DNA of 64,000 nt from Malania oleifera (GCF_029873635.1 NC_080421.1:3782001-3846000), one strand, 5' to 3'; shown: positions 24,061 to 36,599, numbered from the stretch's first letter. Program-made: numbers and translations. Notes: a model not told the origin generated them from the letters alone.

Positions 24061-24870
24061 CACCATCCATGACAAGTATGCAAACTTTCGTAAACAAGCC
24101 TCTCAACTAGCTAGAAAAAATAATAATAATTATTCCCACTTCTCTTAATTTATTTTATCCCTAAAGCATACCACAAGCCTATAAGTTTTATTAATTTAAT
24201 ACTTTTCAAATGGTTTAATTTATTGGAATATCGATTTTATCATATTCTATTTCATGATAGAATAATAGAAACTTTTACAATATTACTCCTACAAGTTTGA
24301 AGCATAGATTAATACTAAAAACTTTTAAAAAAAAGATATGCAAATAATAAAATTCGAGATCATAGATAATGGAGGGGAGGGCAATAATTGAGAAGGAGGG
24401 ATAAAAGGGAAGGATACAAGGAACAAGATACTCAATAAAAGTTTTAATCAAAATGTTATGCTAATACAAGGCACAAGAGACTCAAAATTTCTTTAATTTA
24501 ATAATCTTAACATTATGCTCAAATTCATAAAATCATTCACAAAGATATTTCAATATGCTCAATTTTTTTCAATCGCAAAATATTCAATCAATCTTAATAG
24601 CAAGTTCAATTTCCATAAGCTAAACAAACACACCAAACCATTGAATATGCTTAACAAAATGTCATTTATCCAATATGCTCAATCAAGATATGATATTTAT
24701 TCTTATGCACAAGAGGCATATTCATATACCAATATGTTTATATCTAATATTTATATGTTTAGTATTATTGTGTATATTATTTAACATTAGGTAAGTAGTA
24801 TGTATATATATGTATGCCTTTTAGTATGTTAATATATGTATTATATGTATAGGTACGCATATTAGATTAT

Positions 24871-24912
<42 letters not shown>

Positions 24913-24998
24913 ATATGTATGCATATATGTATTTATGTAAATGTCTATATATATATGCATATATATTATATGTAAACAGTAATATGTATATAAGTGTC

Positions 24999-25057
<59 letters not shown>

Positions 25058-25640
25058 CATCCTACATTTTCATAATATAAATATATATGCAATAGATATG
25101 ATAATATTATTATTTTTATTTTTCATGATGATAATATTATTTTTTTTATTTTTCTTGATTCATATGATGTTATAAGAGAGCATCAAAATCCAATGATTAA
25201 TGAAAACATGCGTTCAAAAACAATTGTTACTATATCAATATAAATACATACAAAAAAATTTCAGCACTTTAAACAAAAAATATTTCATGTTTTGGGCAGT
25301 ATCATGAAAAAGAAAATTCAAATACAAAAATACAAATAGTAACCTTAAAGAAAAACGCTTCCGAACGAAGCTTTCAGCACTCTGAACTCGACCAACTCCA
25401 ATTATCAAACAAGTTTTCGATCAAACAAAATTAATTTCAAAATTTATGAACAATAAATTATTGAGAATATGTCTTACCCCATTTCGAGTTTATATACGCA
25501 CGTCTAAACCCCACTCGTCGCAACGGTCACTTGTGCAAACGTCCGGCCTGTCCTTCAACGATAACCTGCAGCTCTGCTCCTCCCTGTCTTTCTGCAAACA
25601 GGTACCACTCTTTGTTCGCGCATGGAAGGAGGAAGAATGA
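24061..25640. other. AT-rich intergenic stretch with (AT)n tracts
   Basis: No gene recognised. Long AT dinucleotide runs lie at about 24873-24909 and 25004-25054. A short open frame at 25446-25640 resembles no family I know and is probably chance. Confidence 0.5.
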
Positions 25641-25654
25641 CTGAGTTTAGGCTG

Positions 25655-25985
25655 AAGCAAATCTCACTGGTTCATCCAGCGAGATTTGCCACGCGTCGAT
25701 AGTCAAGTGGATGGACGTTTCAAATCCGAAGCAAATCTCGCTACTCCGAGTAGTGAGATTTACCGCGCGTCAAATGGTGGGTGGCCCAGCATTTAAGTAT
25801 CCGAAGCAAATCTTGCTGGACGAACTAACGAGATTTGCCACACATCGACATGAGTTCCTTCACTCAAAAGTAAATCTCGTTACTTGGAGTAGCAAAATTA
25901 CGTCAGAGTCATTTTGAAAAATATTTCTTAAAAATGGGTATTATTTATATATATTTTTTAAAAAAAAAGGTAAGGGAAAAAACTC
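25655..25985. repeat. Palindrome array, arm of the right foldback-like repeat
   Basis: Four 29-bp palindromes at 25659-25687, 25733-25761, 25808-25836 and 25872-25900 (starts 64-75 bp apart) share the stem AAATCTCGC...GCGAGATTT. Cores differ: CTACTCCGAGTAG-like in two, CTGG...CCAG-like in the others. Three are followed by GCCACGCGTC-like sequence. After the last comes ATTACGTCAG, a T-rich box and GGGAAAAAACTCC, then the captured HIPP sequence. The inverse complement of this arm matches 21580-21760. Confidence 0.7.
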
Positions 25986-26095
25986 CCCAAATCAACGCTT
26001 TGTCTTCCTGGTCCCACTTTGTTTTAGTCCGCCTTTGAGGCTGCTTCCCACTTTTGATTTTGATTTATGATGTGATGTGATTTTTGTTTGATCGG

Positions 26096-26474
26096 ACGGT
26101 GGAGATAAGGGTGAGGATAGACTGCAAAGGATGCGAGCGGAAGGTGAGGCGGGCGGTGGAGGGGATGAAAGGAAGCAGGCGGAGGTGGAGCCCGAGCAAA
26201 ACAAGCTGGCCGTCGTGGGATACGTGGAGCCGCCAAGGTGGGGGCACGCGTCAGCCATTGGACGGGCAAGAAGGCGGAGCTCTGACCCGACGTGCCATAC
26301 GACGTCGTCGCTCGCCCCCACGCACCCGGGGTGTATGATATGAAGGCGCCCGCGGGGTACGTGTGCAACTCGTACGACCCACAAGTGTCGCAGCTAATGC
26401 GTGCCAGCTTAGCAGAAGTGCGGTGCACCACGGTGTTCAGCCATGAGAACCCCAACGCTTGTGCTATCATGTGA
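26096..26474 (+). pseudogene. Captured HIPP exon 2 pseudogene
   Basis: The segment matches exon 2 of the HIPP gene at 41928-42311 from its first codon to the CAIM stop. Homology begins in the intron (25985, matching 41805) and ends about 12 bases after the stop (matching 42322). Exon 1 is missing, the acceptor AG has become GG, and a 4-base deletion (AAAGGTGTGAAGC to AAAGGAAGC) shifts the frame inside the metal-binding domain; overall it is 5 bases shorter than the source exon. Heavy-metal and CaaX-box sequence is still recognisable in pieces. It sits directly against the palindrome arm. Confidence 0.85.
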
Positions 26475-26860
26475 TCGCGCATATATGAAAATGCACTAGT
26501 CTTCGCCAAGCTGATGTAGTATCAGCCCAATAAAACAAGCTGATTTGTTTTTTAGAACAAGTTAGTCCTATTTAATAATACTTTTGACTTACAGGTTAGT
26601 CAAACTTCTTCAGGTACTTGATTTTTATTTACAATTGTGTTTAATACTGAAAGAAAATATAGTCTTTTCTTTTTTCATAACCAAAATCCTTAACCATTAA
26701 GGATTCTATTTTTCATTGCCCTCTTTCATCGTCATATTATTATAATAATAATTACTAATGGCCATTTGGTCATCTGGCCAATAGTTGTGGGAGGTGCATT
26801 GTGATTACCAAACAATTGGGTCATTGAGATCAAAGATTTTGTAGAGAAAGAAAAAGAAAA

Positions 26861-26907
<47 letters not shown>

Positions 26908-27144
26908 CATATTTTCTCTTTACATCAAATATGTGACGCCTTGAAACTCGTCAAGTGGGGCGCGCATGCCACGTGTTCCAATCACTTGTATTTGATAGCA
27001 TAATTAGCATGCACGCAACGAAACATAAATAAATAATTTCAAGTAAACACCAGAGTTCTATATAGCAACCCAAAAACAAACACTACAACATCCAGATATC
27101 TATATCCACAACTAGTATTTAAAACATAATTTTGTACAAATATA

Positions 27145-27180
<36 letters not shown>

Positions 27181-27894
27181 TATCTCACAATATCCCAAAA
27201 AGAAACCAACAAAAAACGGTTTCAACCTAGGCCTTCAAACCCGATCTTCAGAAGAACCTGAAAAGTTGTTAATCCACTAGGGTAAAACACTTCTCAGTAA
27301 GGGTGGAATAAATTATAACAGTGTCTGACAAATGAGTTTTAATATTTACATTTCAAAATAAACTGCTTCTCACATAATATTAATAACAACTGAAAAAATG
27401 TACCATTAATGTCATTTCCGACATCTAATATCATACACACATCCAATACGTACAAGTACATAATTTTTATGCAGGCGAAAGTCCCCGAGAATAAGAAAGA
27501 TTACCTGCCCATACAAGTTACTTCCCTCTGCTCTAGTACTAAAAACTACCTACCAGAGCACTCGCCTTATTCAGTAAGCCCTCAGGTGAAGTATTACCTT
27601 GCCGCCAGTACACACATCTTTATTATTTTAAAGACAAAGGTTTCTGAGGATCGGGATGTCTACCCGCCCATACAAGTAGCATCCCTTTACACTGATACCA
27701 AAAAACTACCTAACAGAGGACTTGCCTTTCTCAGCAAGCTCCCGGTGGTTTGTTTACCTTACTGCATGCACACACATGCATTCACAATATGCTATACCAT
27801 TATTTTTATGGTATAATTAAATTCACATGTGTACAACACATCCACACAGGAATCATGCATCTCATACTTCATCTTCCAATGTCCTCAGTACGTG

Positions 27895-28110
27895 GTCCAC
27901 ACAGAGCAACTGTGTACATGTCAGTGCGTGGCCCACACAGGCACCACTACCCACACAGGGTACATAATATGGCCCACATAGGTGTCACCATCCACACAAG
28001 ATGCATAACATGGCCCACACAGGCGCCATTATCTACACAGAATATAACATGACCCACACAGGCATCATTCCAGCTTCCGTGACACATAACCTACACAGGC
28101 ACCACTATTC
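27895..28110. repeat. Minisatellite inside the 26.9-kb LTR
   Basis: Six or more imperfect copies of GTGGCCCACACAGGCGCCA-type units spaced 30-45 bases apart, in the LTR position where the relatives carry their own, different tandem repeats. Confidence 0.7.
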
Positions 28111-29418
28111 ACCAGTATCCAATCCCCATGACCTACCAGTAGTACATCAGTAGCACAAGCTCCTCGACTTGCCAATGTCCTATCCCATATAAACGACAAT
28201 ATGACGAGCTCCTCAATCTGCCAACGGCATATCCTGATTTTTATCTAGGCAATATGACAACCTCCTTATGCCAACGTTATATTGAGATGCATATGAATAA
28301 CCACATCAGTTAATTCACACAGACGCATTAATGCATTTCCACACAAGAATCCAACAGATCAATTCATTTCCCACACAGTATCCAACAGATCAATACATTT
28401 CCACACAAGAGTCAAACATAACAATTCATTCATCATGCTATAATCATTCCAAACATTCCCACATGCAAACCCAAATACCACAGTAATTCATATTCAATTT
28501 ATTAGGAAAAATTATTCCCATGTCACACGAATTTAACATCATATGCAATTATCCCAAATATAAATTTTAAACAAAATCATCATTTTCTAGTACTTACGTG
28601 GTTCTAAAAATCATATAGATAAATAATAAATTTCACATGCTCGTAAAAAACTGGTTTACCTTAATAAAATATTGATATAATTTTATTCCCCCTTACCTAA
28701 TTTCTTGAACCACGCTTGTAGGATTTCCAAAATTATACTTGCAGTACTCACCTGAGCCCTGATTCAATCAAATCAACACCAATAAAATATTATTTTAATA
28801 TTTCCTAATTTATAATAATTAAATACCAATTAATTTCTAAATAACCCATTTATCCTAGTTTTGAGGTTATTCCTACAACAATCCTGCAAGAAATCTACTC
28901 CGCTAGACTTGTAGAAAATCATCCCTAAATTCTCGTGGTGGTGTCCGATCGTCAATTTGACTTAAAATTTAAGAAAAATTGAGACAAGAATGAGAATTTA
29001 CCTTACCCCAGGAGATATGCCCACGTTACTCCTACAACAAATCCATTTCGGTAGATATGTCGGTGGCGGAGAATGGAGTTTAGTGGTATTTTCGGATTTT
29101 CAATTGGGCGAGAATCCGCCGCAAAACGTAGAGAGAGCAGGAGTGGAAAGCGTGAGCTGAAAGAGTTTTTTTTCTTTTTTTTCTTTCCCTTTCCTTCCTG
29201 TTCTGTGCAGCGTGAGAAATTTTTTTTTTTCTTCTTTTTTTTTTTCCCTTTCCTTCCTATTCTGTGTAGCGTGAGAAGTTTGTTTTTTTCTTCTTCTTTC
29301 CTCCCCTGCTTCTCCAAGAACTTAACCACTAAGTTTCCTTTTTTTTTTTTTTCTTTCCTTTATCCTTACCTTTTTTTTTTTTTTTTTCTTTTTCTTTTAC
29401 CTTATTATATAATAACTT

Positions 29419-29421
<3 letters not shown>

Positions 29422-29466
<45 letters not shown>
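29422..29466. repeat. (AT)n microsatellite
   Basis: About 45 bases of AT dinucleotides within the solo LTR, after several long T runs. A second (AT)n tract of about 48 bases is at 30170-30218. Confidence 0.9.
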
Positions 29467-29474
<8 letters not shown>

Positions 29475-29668
29475 TAAGTTAATGTATATCCTTATTTCAA
29501 TTTTTTTTCCACACTATTCCTTTTATTTGTTTGTTCATTTAATTAATTTCCTTAATAATTAATTAATTAATTAATAATAATTAATTTTTTTAATTAATAA
29601 TATATTTTATTTATTTATTTATTTTTTTGGGTTGTTAAAAAATAATATTTTAAAAATATTTTATTCTA

Positions 29669-29701
<33 letters not shown>

Positions 29702-30165
29702 AACAGTGTTAATTATGTGTAAATTCAAAATTAATGCACAAAACACTTGCGCAAGTTGGTAATTAATCTAATTAATGAAAAGCTTCCTAAGAATTTGTTT
29801 TATAATTGAACAACATGTGCCCCAATTTATTAATTGAGGTCAACTTAGTGCATTAAAAAATAATTAATTATTTTTAGTTTTTATTTTTTTATTTTTTGCT
29901 TTTGGTTTGGCAAGGGTTGTAAAAAAAAAAGACCTAATTATACCCATTTGTGAGACATATTCTTACATAAAAATGAAGATTTATGTAAGACCTAATTATA
30001 CCTATTTGTGAGACCTAATTAAGGATGCCTTTAACAACTAGGAAAATCATTTTGTTTTTTGTGTCACTGTGTGTTTCCTTCTATTATGATTTTGGTTTAA
30101 AATTATATTTATTTTCTTGCAAACATAATCATATATAATTTATTTGTTTATGCATTAAATAATAG

Positions 30166-30220
<55 letters not shown>

Positions 30221-30319
30221 ACGACGAAAACAATAAATAGAACTCACAAGTGAAGAAGAGATAATTAAGAATTTCACTTGTGAGTTTGTGTCGCATTCAA
30301 AAAATAAAGTGGATAATGG

Positions 30320-30500
30320 GTGTTCATAGAACCGATTATGAGAACTAGGTGCACTATCCTGTAAGATGTTGTAATCGGTGTCGCTCCACCCATTAAACGA
30401 GCAATTAGTGGAATCATTGAGGTGTGGCTTAAGGCGGGGATATAGACACAGTTGGCCGAACCCTAATAACATATCTTATGTCATTCTCTTTCCCTGTACT
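30320..30500 (+). repeat. Possible Copia LTR R/U5 remnant
   Basis: GATATAGACACAGTTGGCCG and AACCCTAATAACAT resemble the R/U5 part of the Copia LTRs at 33270 (GACGTAGGTCA...GACCGAACCACG) and 60985 (GACATAGGCAAATTGCTGAA). No clear ends, so low certainty. Confidence 0.35.
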
Positions 30501-30730
30501 ATTTAATTTTTCATATTTATTTATTTATATTTCAATTTATGTGAATGTTTGGGAAATACTGAGATTGTTTTAATTGTTTAAATATTTGCTCAGTTAAATT
30601 ATCAGTGTGATTGAAATTGTATAGAAAGATCCTAAGTTATGAAATACTGTGGTTATTTAGTTTAATCTAGACAAAAATTTTATATTTCTAATTCACCCAA
30701 ATCTTGAGAATACACAAATTCCAACACAAG

Positions 30731-31056
30731 GTTAAATTATTAATTTTCCCAAGAATAATTAAAAAGTTGGACATGATTTTATCGTTCAACTTAGAGAAAT
30801 GTAAGAATTAAGAAAGGTTTTTAGCAGAGTAGATGCACACACACGCAATCATTCTTATCACAAAATTAAATCATGGTTTTCTAGTGTATTAATTATACGT
30901 ATAGTTAGTATTATTGTTTCAATATTAAACTTGCATTTCAGTTCACATAAGCACTTTATTTTTTGTAATGAATTTCACCTGTGAAAAATGTTTCACATGA
31001 AAAAGTTAAATAGAGAAAATGTAACTATGTAGATGGATTCAAATCCTTTATAACTT
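30731..31056. repeat. Local duplication, empty-site copy for the Copia element
   Basis: This segment matches 34624-34642 joined to 39798-40083, on either side of the Copia element. Here TTCCC (30746-30750) occurs once and the sequence runs on without an insertion. Shared pieces include AAAAAGTTGGAC and GTGTATTAATTATA. Confidence 0.85.
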
Positions 31057-31114
31057 AAGTGTCTCACCTTTTCAAGTTTGACCATCGAGGAAAGCAAAAA
31101 AATGAATAAAATCA

Positions 31115-31955
31115 AGAGTTGTGGGAGTTGTGTAGTGATTACCAAACAATTAGGGTCCATTTAGATAAAAGATTTTGTGAAAAAAAGAAAAAGAAAGGAA
31201 ACTAAAAAAGAAATATATATTTTTTATCATATTTTCTCTTTATATCAAATAATATTTTAAAAATATTTTATTCTAATATGGTTACAAATTAAAAGAAAAT
31301 CAATGTTAATCGTATGTAAATTCAAAATTTTATTCACTTTTCTTCTTCTCCATAACCAAATAAAAAAAAGTTAACTCCTATTTATTTTCCTTTCTTTCTC
31401 TTTGTATTTTTTAAATTCCAAAAAGAGCCTTAGAAAAAATATAAATATCTAAAATAGTGAGTAAAAAATAATTTCATTTTTTCGTACCAAACATTAGTAT
31501 TTGGAATTATTTCTTCACTTTTTATAACTAAAAAAATCATAATAGATGCACAAAATGTATGCGCAAGTTGGTCAATGGTAATTAATCTAATTAATGAAAA
31601 GCTTGCTAAGAATTTGTTTAATAATTGAACAACATGTGCCCCAATTTATTAATTGAGGTCAACTTAGTGCATTAAAAAAAATTAATTATTTTTATTTTTT
31701 GCTTTTGGTTTGGCAAGGGTTGTCAAACATGCAGGAAAAAGACCTAATTATTTGTGAGACCTAATTAGATCCGCCTTTAACAACTAGAAAAATTATTTTA
31801 TTTTTTGTGTCATTGTGTGTTTCCTTCTATTATGATTTTGGTTTAAAATTATATTTATTTTCTTATAAACATAATCATTTATAATTTTCTTGTTTAAGCA
31901 TTAAATAATAGATTAATATATATATATACAACGACAACGACAATAACAATAAGTG
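31115..31955. repeat. Local duplication, copy 2 (uninterrupted)
   Basis: Partner of 26783-30230 without the solo LTR. The empty target site AAATA is at 31247-31251. No gene seen. From 31956 to about 32690 only AT-rich DNA with a short (AT)n/(CG)n run (32030-32066) is visible. Confidence 0.8.
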
Positions 31956-32025
31956 TTAAGTCTCATTAGGTGGAGTTGGTTACCGATATTCGATCGAGAG
32001 CATTTTCTTTTATTAGATGAATGAC

Positions 32026-32057
<32 letters not shown>

Positions 32058-32689
32058 GCGCGCGCGTATATTATGTACTAACATTGTTTGTTCTTATCAA
32101 AGAAAAATGTAGGGGAAGCATTCTTTGATCTCGTGGTGAGTTTTCCATGCAAGGTTCTTAATTTGTTTTAAAAAAATAATTATTTTTTTAAAAACTCAAT
32201 CTATAATATCAAAAGGGATTACTAGGTCAATATATCTAATTAAGTGTGATTTTACACAAACAATAATACAATTTAGGAAATTTTCAAATGATGACTATTT
32301 ATTTTGATTAAATTATCACAGTTACATTCATGATTAAAGTATTCAATTTGCTATTTAATTAAATTATAGTAAAATTAGACAATTTAATATAAAATTAATG
32401 AGTATGTTGATGGTGAAAGTGACTTCAATCGTAATTATATAATATTTTATATAAATGGTTTCCGTTCAAAGGAGAGTAGTTGGAAAGCACGAGTGATGAG
32501 AAGATTATTTAGAATTCTACTTGTGAGTTTGTGTCACATTAGAAAAATAAAGTGGATAATAGATGATTATATACATTGTTGAACCTAATACCCAATAGAC
32601 TTAAACTTTTGGATCAAGTCGGTGCTGACCTATGGGTATCAAGTCTACAATCAAGATTCTCCAAACGCTAACAAGTGGTATTAGAGTTG

Positions 32690-32950
32690 ACTTTTGCAAT
32701 GTTACTTGCCTAGAGTTACAAACTGTCGGTTCTGATACCACTTGTTAGCATAAGAGGAATCTTCATGGTAGGCAAACTTGATACACATGAATGAGCATCA
32801 ACATGACCTAAAAGGTTAAACTTATTGGATCTTGACTCAAACCATGCATATAAGTACCTATCATTCACTCTATTTTTCCAATGTGGGACAAACTCACAAG
32901 TGAAGTTCTCAATAATCTCTCCCTCACTTGTGAGTTTCAACTACTCTCCA
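32690..32950. repeat. Dispersed repeat pair (with 33690-33900)
   Basis: CTTGTTAGCATAAGAGGAAT and the following 160 bases match 33744-33900 (TTTGTTAGCATAGGAGGAAT onward), diverged. The pair brackets a solo Copia LTR. It carries ACTCACAAGTGA/TCACTTGTGAGT inverted motifs. No coding sequence. Confidence 0.6.
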
Positions 32951-33337
32951 TGTTAGAGATGGAGCTAGGAGACGTAGCTGGAGACGCGTTGCAAGTTAGG
33001 AGCTGAGTCAGAAACGCGGTGCATTTATCCACCATTAACCTCTCCGTTGTAACTTCCATTCATGATTGGTTTTATTTTAATTGTGATTTAAATTCCAAGC
33101 ACTATAAATAGAGGGCTGTGGAAGTTGTAATATTGTGTGCAGATAGAGTGAGAAGCTCAGAGAGAGCAGAGAGGAAGAAGGGAGGAAGAGAGGGAGAGAG
33201 AGAGAGAGAGAGAATTGTAATTTTTCCGGTGAGATAGTGAATATTTGGTATGTGTTCCATGGACGTAGGTCATTATTGACCGAACCACGTTAAAATTTTG
33301 GTGTCACTTTGATCTGGATGCTCACAGGTTCCTAACA
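32951..33337 (+). mobile_element. Solo Copia LTR
   Basis: It starts TGTTAGAGATGG at 32951 and ends GGTTCCTAACA at 33337 (387 bp), giving the inverted ends TGTTAG/CTAACA. Flanks CTCCA (32946-32950) and CCCCA (33338-33342) fit a 5-bp target duplication with one change. A TATAAATAG box lies at about 33103, followed by a GA-rich leader and a U5 typical of Copia elements. Confidence 0.8.
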
Positions 33338-33342
33338 CCCCA

Positions 33343-34637
33343 TTGAACGAAAATCGTCTCCCGCTTGAAAACATATCCAATTCTCCAATAGTTGCTCAAG
33401 TGGGTCTTACCCCTATTACATAAATTTTGACTTCCATGATTTGATCCAGCTTGCTTTTGAGGTTCATTCCTTTGATTGCTAATATTCAATTGACTCTACA
33501 GGGCTTCTTCAACACCAATCGATGATTTCTCATTTAATTGTTGCTCATGTGTTTGTAATGACACCAACAATTCTTCGAGCGTTGTCATGGTCATGTACTT
33601 GTACCTAATCATGAGGGTTTGAAGAATTTTCTCAAAGAATACTTGCATATGAATTCACCAATAATCAAATTTCAATTTACTATCGAATGGCGGGATCGTT
33701 GATCTCCCTACCATCTTGGATTGCAAACTCTAATATCATTTGTTAGCATAGGAGGAATCTATGAGTAGTCCTGCTACAGTTGGGTGAGCACCAACTTGAT
33801 CCAAAGGCTTACGCCTATTGGATTTTGAGCCCAACCATGTATATAAATACTCATCATTCATTTATTTTTCGAATGTGAGGATAAACTTTTCTCAACATAT
33901 ATTATTTATTTCTAAAAATGAATAACTTTTTTTCCTTCATTAAACCATGATAGTAATAAAAACAAATATGATATGACTGTATTAATGATTAATTATCTAG
34001 GTAGCATGTGTATTGAAGTAGCTACCAAGCCTTTTCATTATTTTTCAAGTTAGAGAGACCAAAGTTGTTTTTCATTTTATTAAATTGTTAAAAAATAAAA
34101 TGACCTTACTTTCTTACTTGGGGTGAATTCGCTGATTAAGATGAACTTTTGATTTTAAAAAGTAAAAAATAAGTATTACATGATTAACAAACATCTCTCT
34201 CTTTTTTTCTTTAGCTTCTAAAATGCTTGTTGATTAATAGTTATAAATTTGAAATTTAAAAGTTAAAAAGTTAGGATTTTCTATCAAATTATTTCATTGA
34301 GCATCTTTAATTTTTTCAAAAGTCTTCACAAAATTATCCATACATTATTATGTTTCCTAAAAAGGCACAAATATTATGATCGTGTTAGATATTACATTTA
34401 ACTATACAATATGATTTTCATCAAAAACATCTAACATAATTTTTTAACAACTCAATTTTCACCTACATTATTTATAAAAAAAATTATAATTTACTAAAAA
34501 AAAGGTTTGTCTTTATGTTTGTTACCTTTAAGAGTACAATAAATAAATACTTTTAGTGCAAAAATCTCCATAATTTATTTAAAACCTCTTTTTATTTCTA
34601 AATTTTTAGCAAACAGAAATGGGTTAAATTATTAATT
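33343..34637. other. Intergenic AT-rich stretch
   Basis: Apart from the dispersed repeat at about 33690-33900 and a stretch at 34500-34620 that resembles 40225-40350, nothing was recognised. Confidence 0.4.
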
Positions 34638-34642
34638 TTCCC

Positions 34643-35032
34643 TATTGAAAGTGTAAATGAATTTCAAATTCTATATAACGAAAGAGTATTACAAAAGATG
34701 TTTATATACACATGATAATAACAAAATGTTTAACTGAAAGAATAAAATATTAACATAATAACAAATCTTCAACTGAATATATATGTAGCAGGTTGAATAC
34801 GAGAACTCTGTTTTGCTAACTGAAAAAATGCTCTTGCAGGCTGCTACAGTAACTGGTAATTGGTTTCTGCCTGCTGCAGTAACTGGTAATTGGTTTTGCT
34901 GGTAACTAAAAAGTTGTTGCAGCATTGTATGATGAAGAGATGGAAGCTACTGCTCTGGTGCTCTGCTGAATGTTGTTTTTGGTAAATGCAGCATTGTGTG
35001 ATGAAGGTTGCAGGATATATTATCTGCTAATA
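34643..35032 (-). repeat. 3' LTR of the Copia element
   Basis: 390 bp, starting TATTGAAAG and ending CTGCTAATA on plus. The adjoining TGCCCCCTCAA reads TTGAGGGGGCA on minus, a typical polypurine tract, so this is the 3' LTR. It holds a tandem pair of CAGTAACTGGTAATTGGTTT. Confidence 0.95.
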
Positions 35033-35044
35033 TGCCCCCTCAAG

Positions 35045-36400
35045 ATGGAGATGGGGAATGGATATTCAACATACCCATCTTGCAGAAGAGATGATGAAAT
35101 GCATCAGAACCCAATGCTTTTGTAAAAATATCAGCTAACTGATGATGTGTTGGAATGTGAAGAAGATGAAGAAATCCAGCTTGAACTTTATCACAAACTA
35201 AATGACAATCAATATCTATATACTTTGTTCGCTCATGAAAAATAGGATTAGAGGCGATGTGCATTGCAGCTTGATTATCACAGAATAAAGAAATAGGTAA
35301 AGAAATTGAAACACCAAGATCTTTGAGTAAGGTGACAAGCCATGTTAATTCATAAGCAGTAGTTGCCATAGCTCGGTATTCAGCTTCAGCAGAAGACCGA
35401 GAGACAGTGGTTTGTTTCTTAGATCGCCACGAGATAAGAGAGTTACCAAGAAAAATACAAAAGCCAATAACTGATCGACGAGAATCAGGACAACTAGCTC
35501 AGTCTGAATCAGTAAAACCAGTAAGTTTAAGGGATGAATGAGTAGGAAAAAATATTCCTCGACCAGGAGAAGATTTAAGATAACGAAGCACATGATGAGC
35601 AGCATGAAGATGAGGTAGCCGTGGGGTATCCATGAATTGAGCAAGAGTCTGAACAGAGAAAGCAATATCTGGTCTTGTAATTGTGAGATATAATAATCTT
35701 CCAATAAGACAGCAATATTGTAAAGGATCCGAAAGCAAATCACCCTCAAATCGAGAAAGTTTAAGATATTGAGTCATGGGGAAAGCAACAGGTTTAGAAC
35801 CAAGAAAACCTGTATATTGCAAAACATCCAACGTGTACTTACGTTGACAAAGAAATATACCGTTGGAAGATCGAGCAATTTCAAGTCCCAAGAAATACCG
35901 TAAGCAACCAAGATCCTTGATTTGAAAAGTGGAATGAAGAAAATGTTTGATGGTAGTGATAGAAGCAATGCTGGAACTGGCAATTATAATATCATCGACA
36001 TACACTAGAAGTACAGTAAAATTCGAAGAAGAAGTCTTGGTAAAAAGACAGGAATCAGATTTGGATTGAAAAAATCCATAAGTAAGTAATGTGGTGACAA
36101 GCTTAGAGAACCATTGTCTGGAAGCCTGCTTCAACCCATAAAGACTCTTATGAAGTCTACAAACCAAATCAATTTTCTCCTTTGGTCCATAACCTGGAGG
36201 AAGTTTCATATAGACCTCTTCTGATAAATCACCATGTAAGAAAGCATTGTTAACATCAAGTTGATGAATAAACCACTTATTGATTGTAGCAACAACTAAT
36301 ACACATCGTATAGAAACCATTTTGGCTACTGGAGAAAATGTTTCAAAATAATCAATGCCTTCCTATTGAGTGTAGCCTTTGGCTACTAATCGGGCCTTAT
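35045..36400 (-). pseudogene. Copia reverse transcriptase and RNase H region (fossil)
   Basis: Minus strand, in order: reverse transcriptase with QLDVNNAFLHGDL, YGLKQASRQW, LLVYVDDIIIASSS and YFLGLEIARS; then the RNase H end with [20 protein letters not shown] and LADIFTKAL. These are diagnostic of Ty1/Copia pol. Part of the broken element at 34643-39792. Confidence 0.9.
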
Positions 36401-36599
36401 ATCATTCAATGGATCCATTTGAATTATACTTAATGCGATAGACCCACTTGCATCCAATGGTTTTGTAGCCATGAGGTAACTTAGCAAGAGACCAAGTCTG
36501 GTTTTCCTCGAGTGCACATATTTCCTTATCCATGGCATCGCGCCATTCAGCAATGGTTCAGTATGAACAGAAACATTCAATATAAAAGAATGATGGGCT

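Larger units (their letters stand above)
26932..29639 (-). mobile_element. Solo Gypsy LTR with confirmed empty site
   Basis: It starts TGTGACGCC at 26932 and ends GGGTTGTTAAA at 29639 (2708 bp), with 5-bp target duplication AAATA at 26927-26931 and 29640-29644. The duplicated locus at 31247-31251 has a single AAATA and no LTR, which proves the ends. On the minus strand: CT/T-rich leader, GGGGTAAGG (about 29003), AGGTAAGGGG (about 28690) and a GGCCCACACAGG repeat block. Its leader (CGGACACCACCACGAGAA) is shared with the LTR at 61776. Confidence 0.9.
26783..30230. repeat. Local duplication, copy 1 (interrupted by solo LTR)
   Basis: Sequence from GTTGTGGGAGGTG (26783) to ACAACGACGAAAACAATAA (about 30230) matches 31115-31955 along its length apart from the inserted LTR at 26932-29639 and different AT runs. 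Shared pieces include GAACAACATGTGCCCCAATT and TTGCTTTTGGTTTGGCAAGG. No coding sequence recognised. Confidence 0.8.

Noticed and set aside
21155-25900. CRISPR-like look of regularly spaced palindromes
   Set aside because: This is plant nuclear DNA, spacing varies (33 to 100+ bases), repeats diverge and no cas-like genes exist. It is a repeat arm, not a CRISPR array.
26096-26474. A second working HIPP gene
   Set aside because: No exon 1, lost acceptor and a frameshift in the metal-binding domain.
29003-29477. Phe- and Lys-rich frames on both strands
   Set aside because: They translate T and A homopolymers in the LTR leader.
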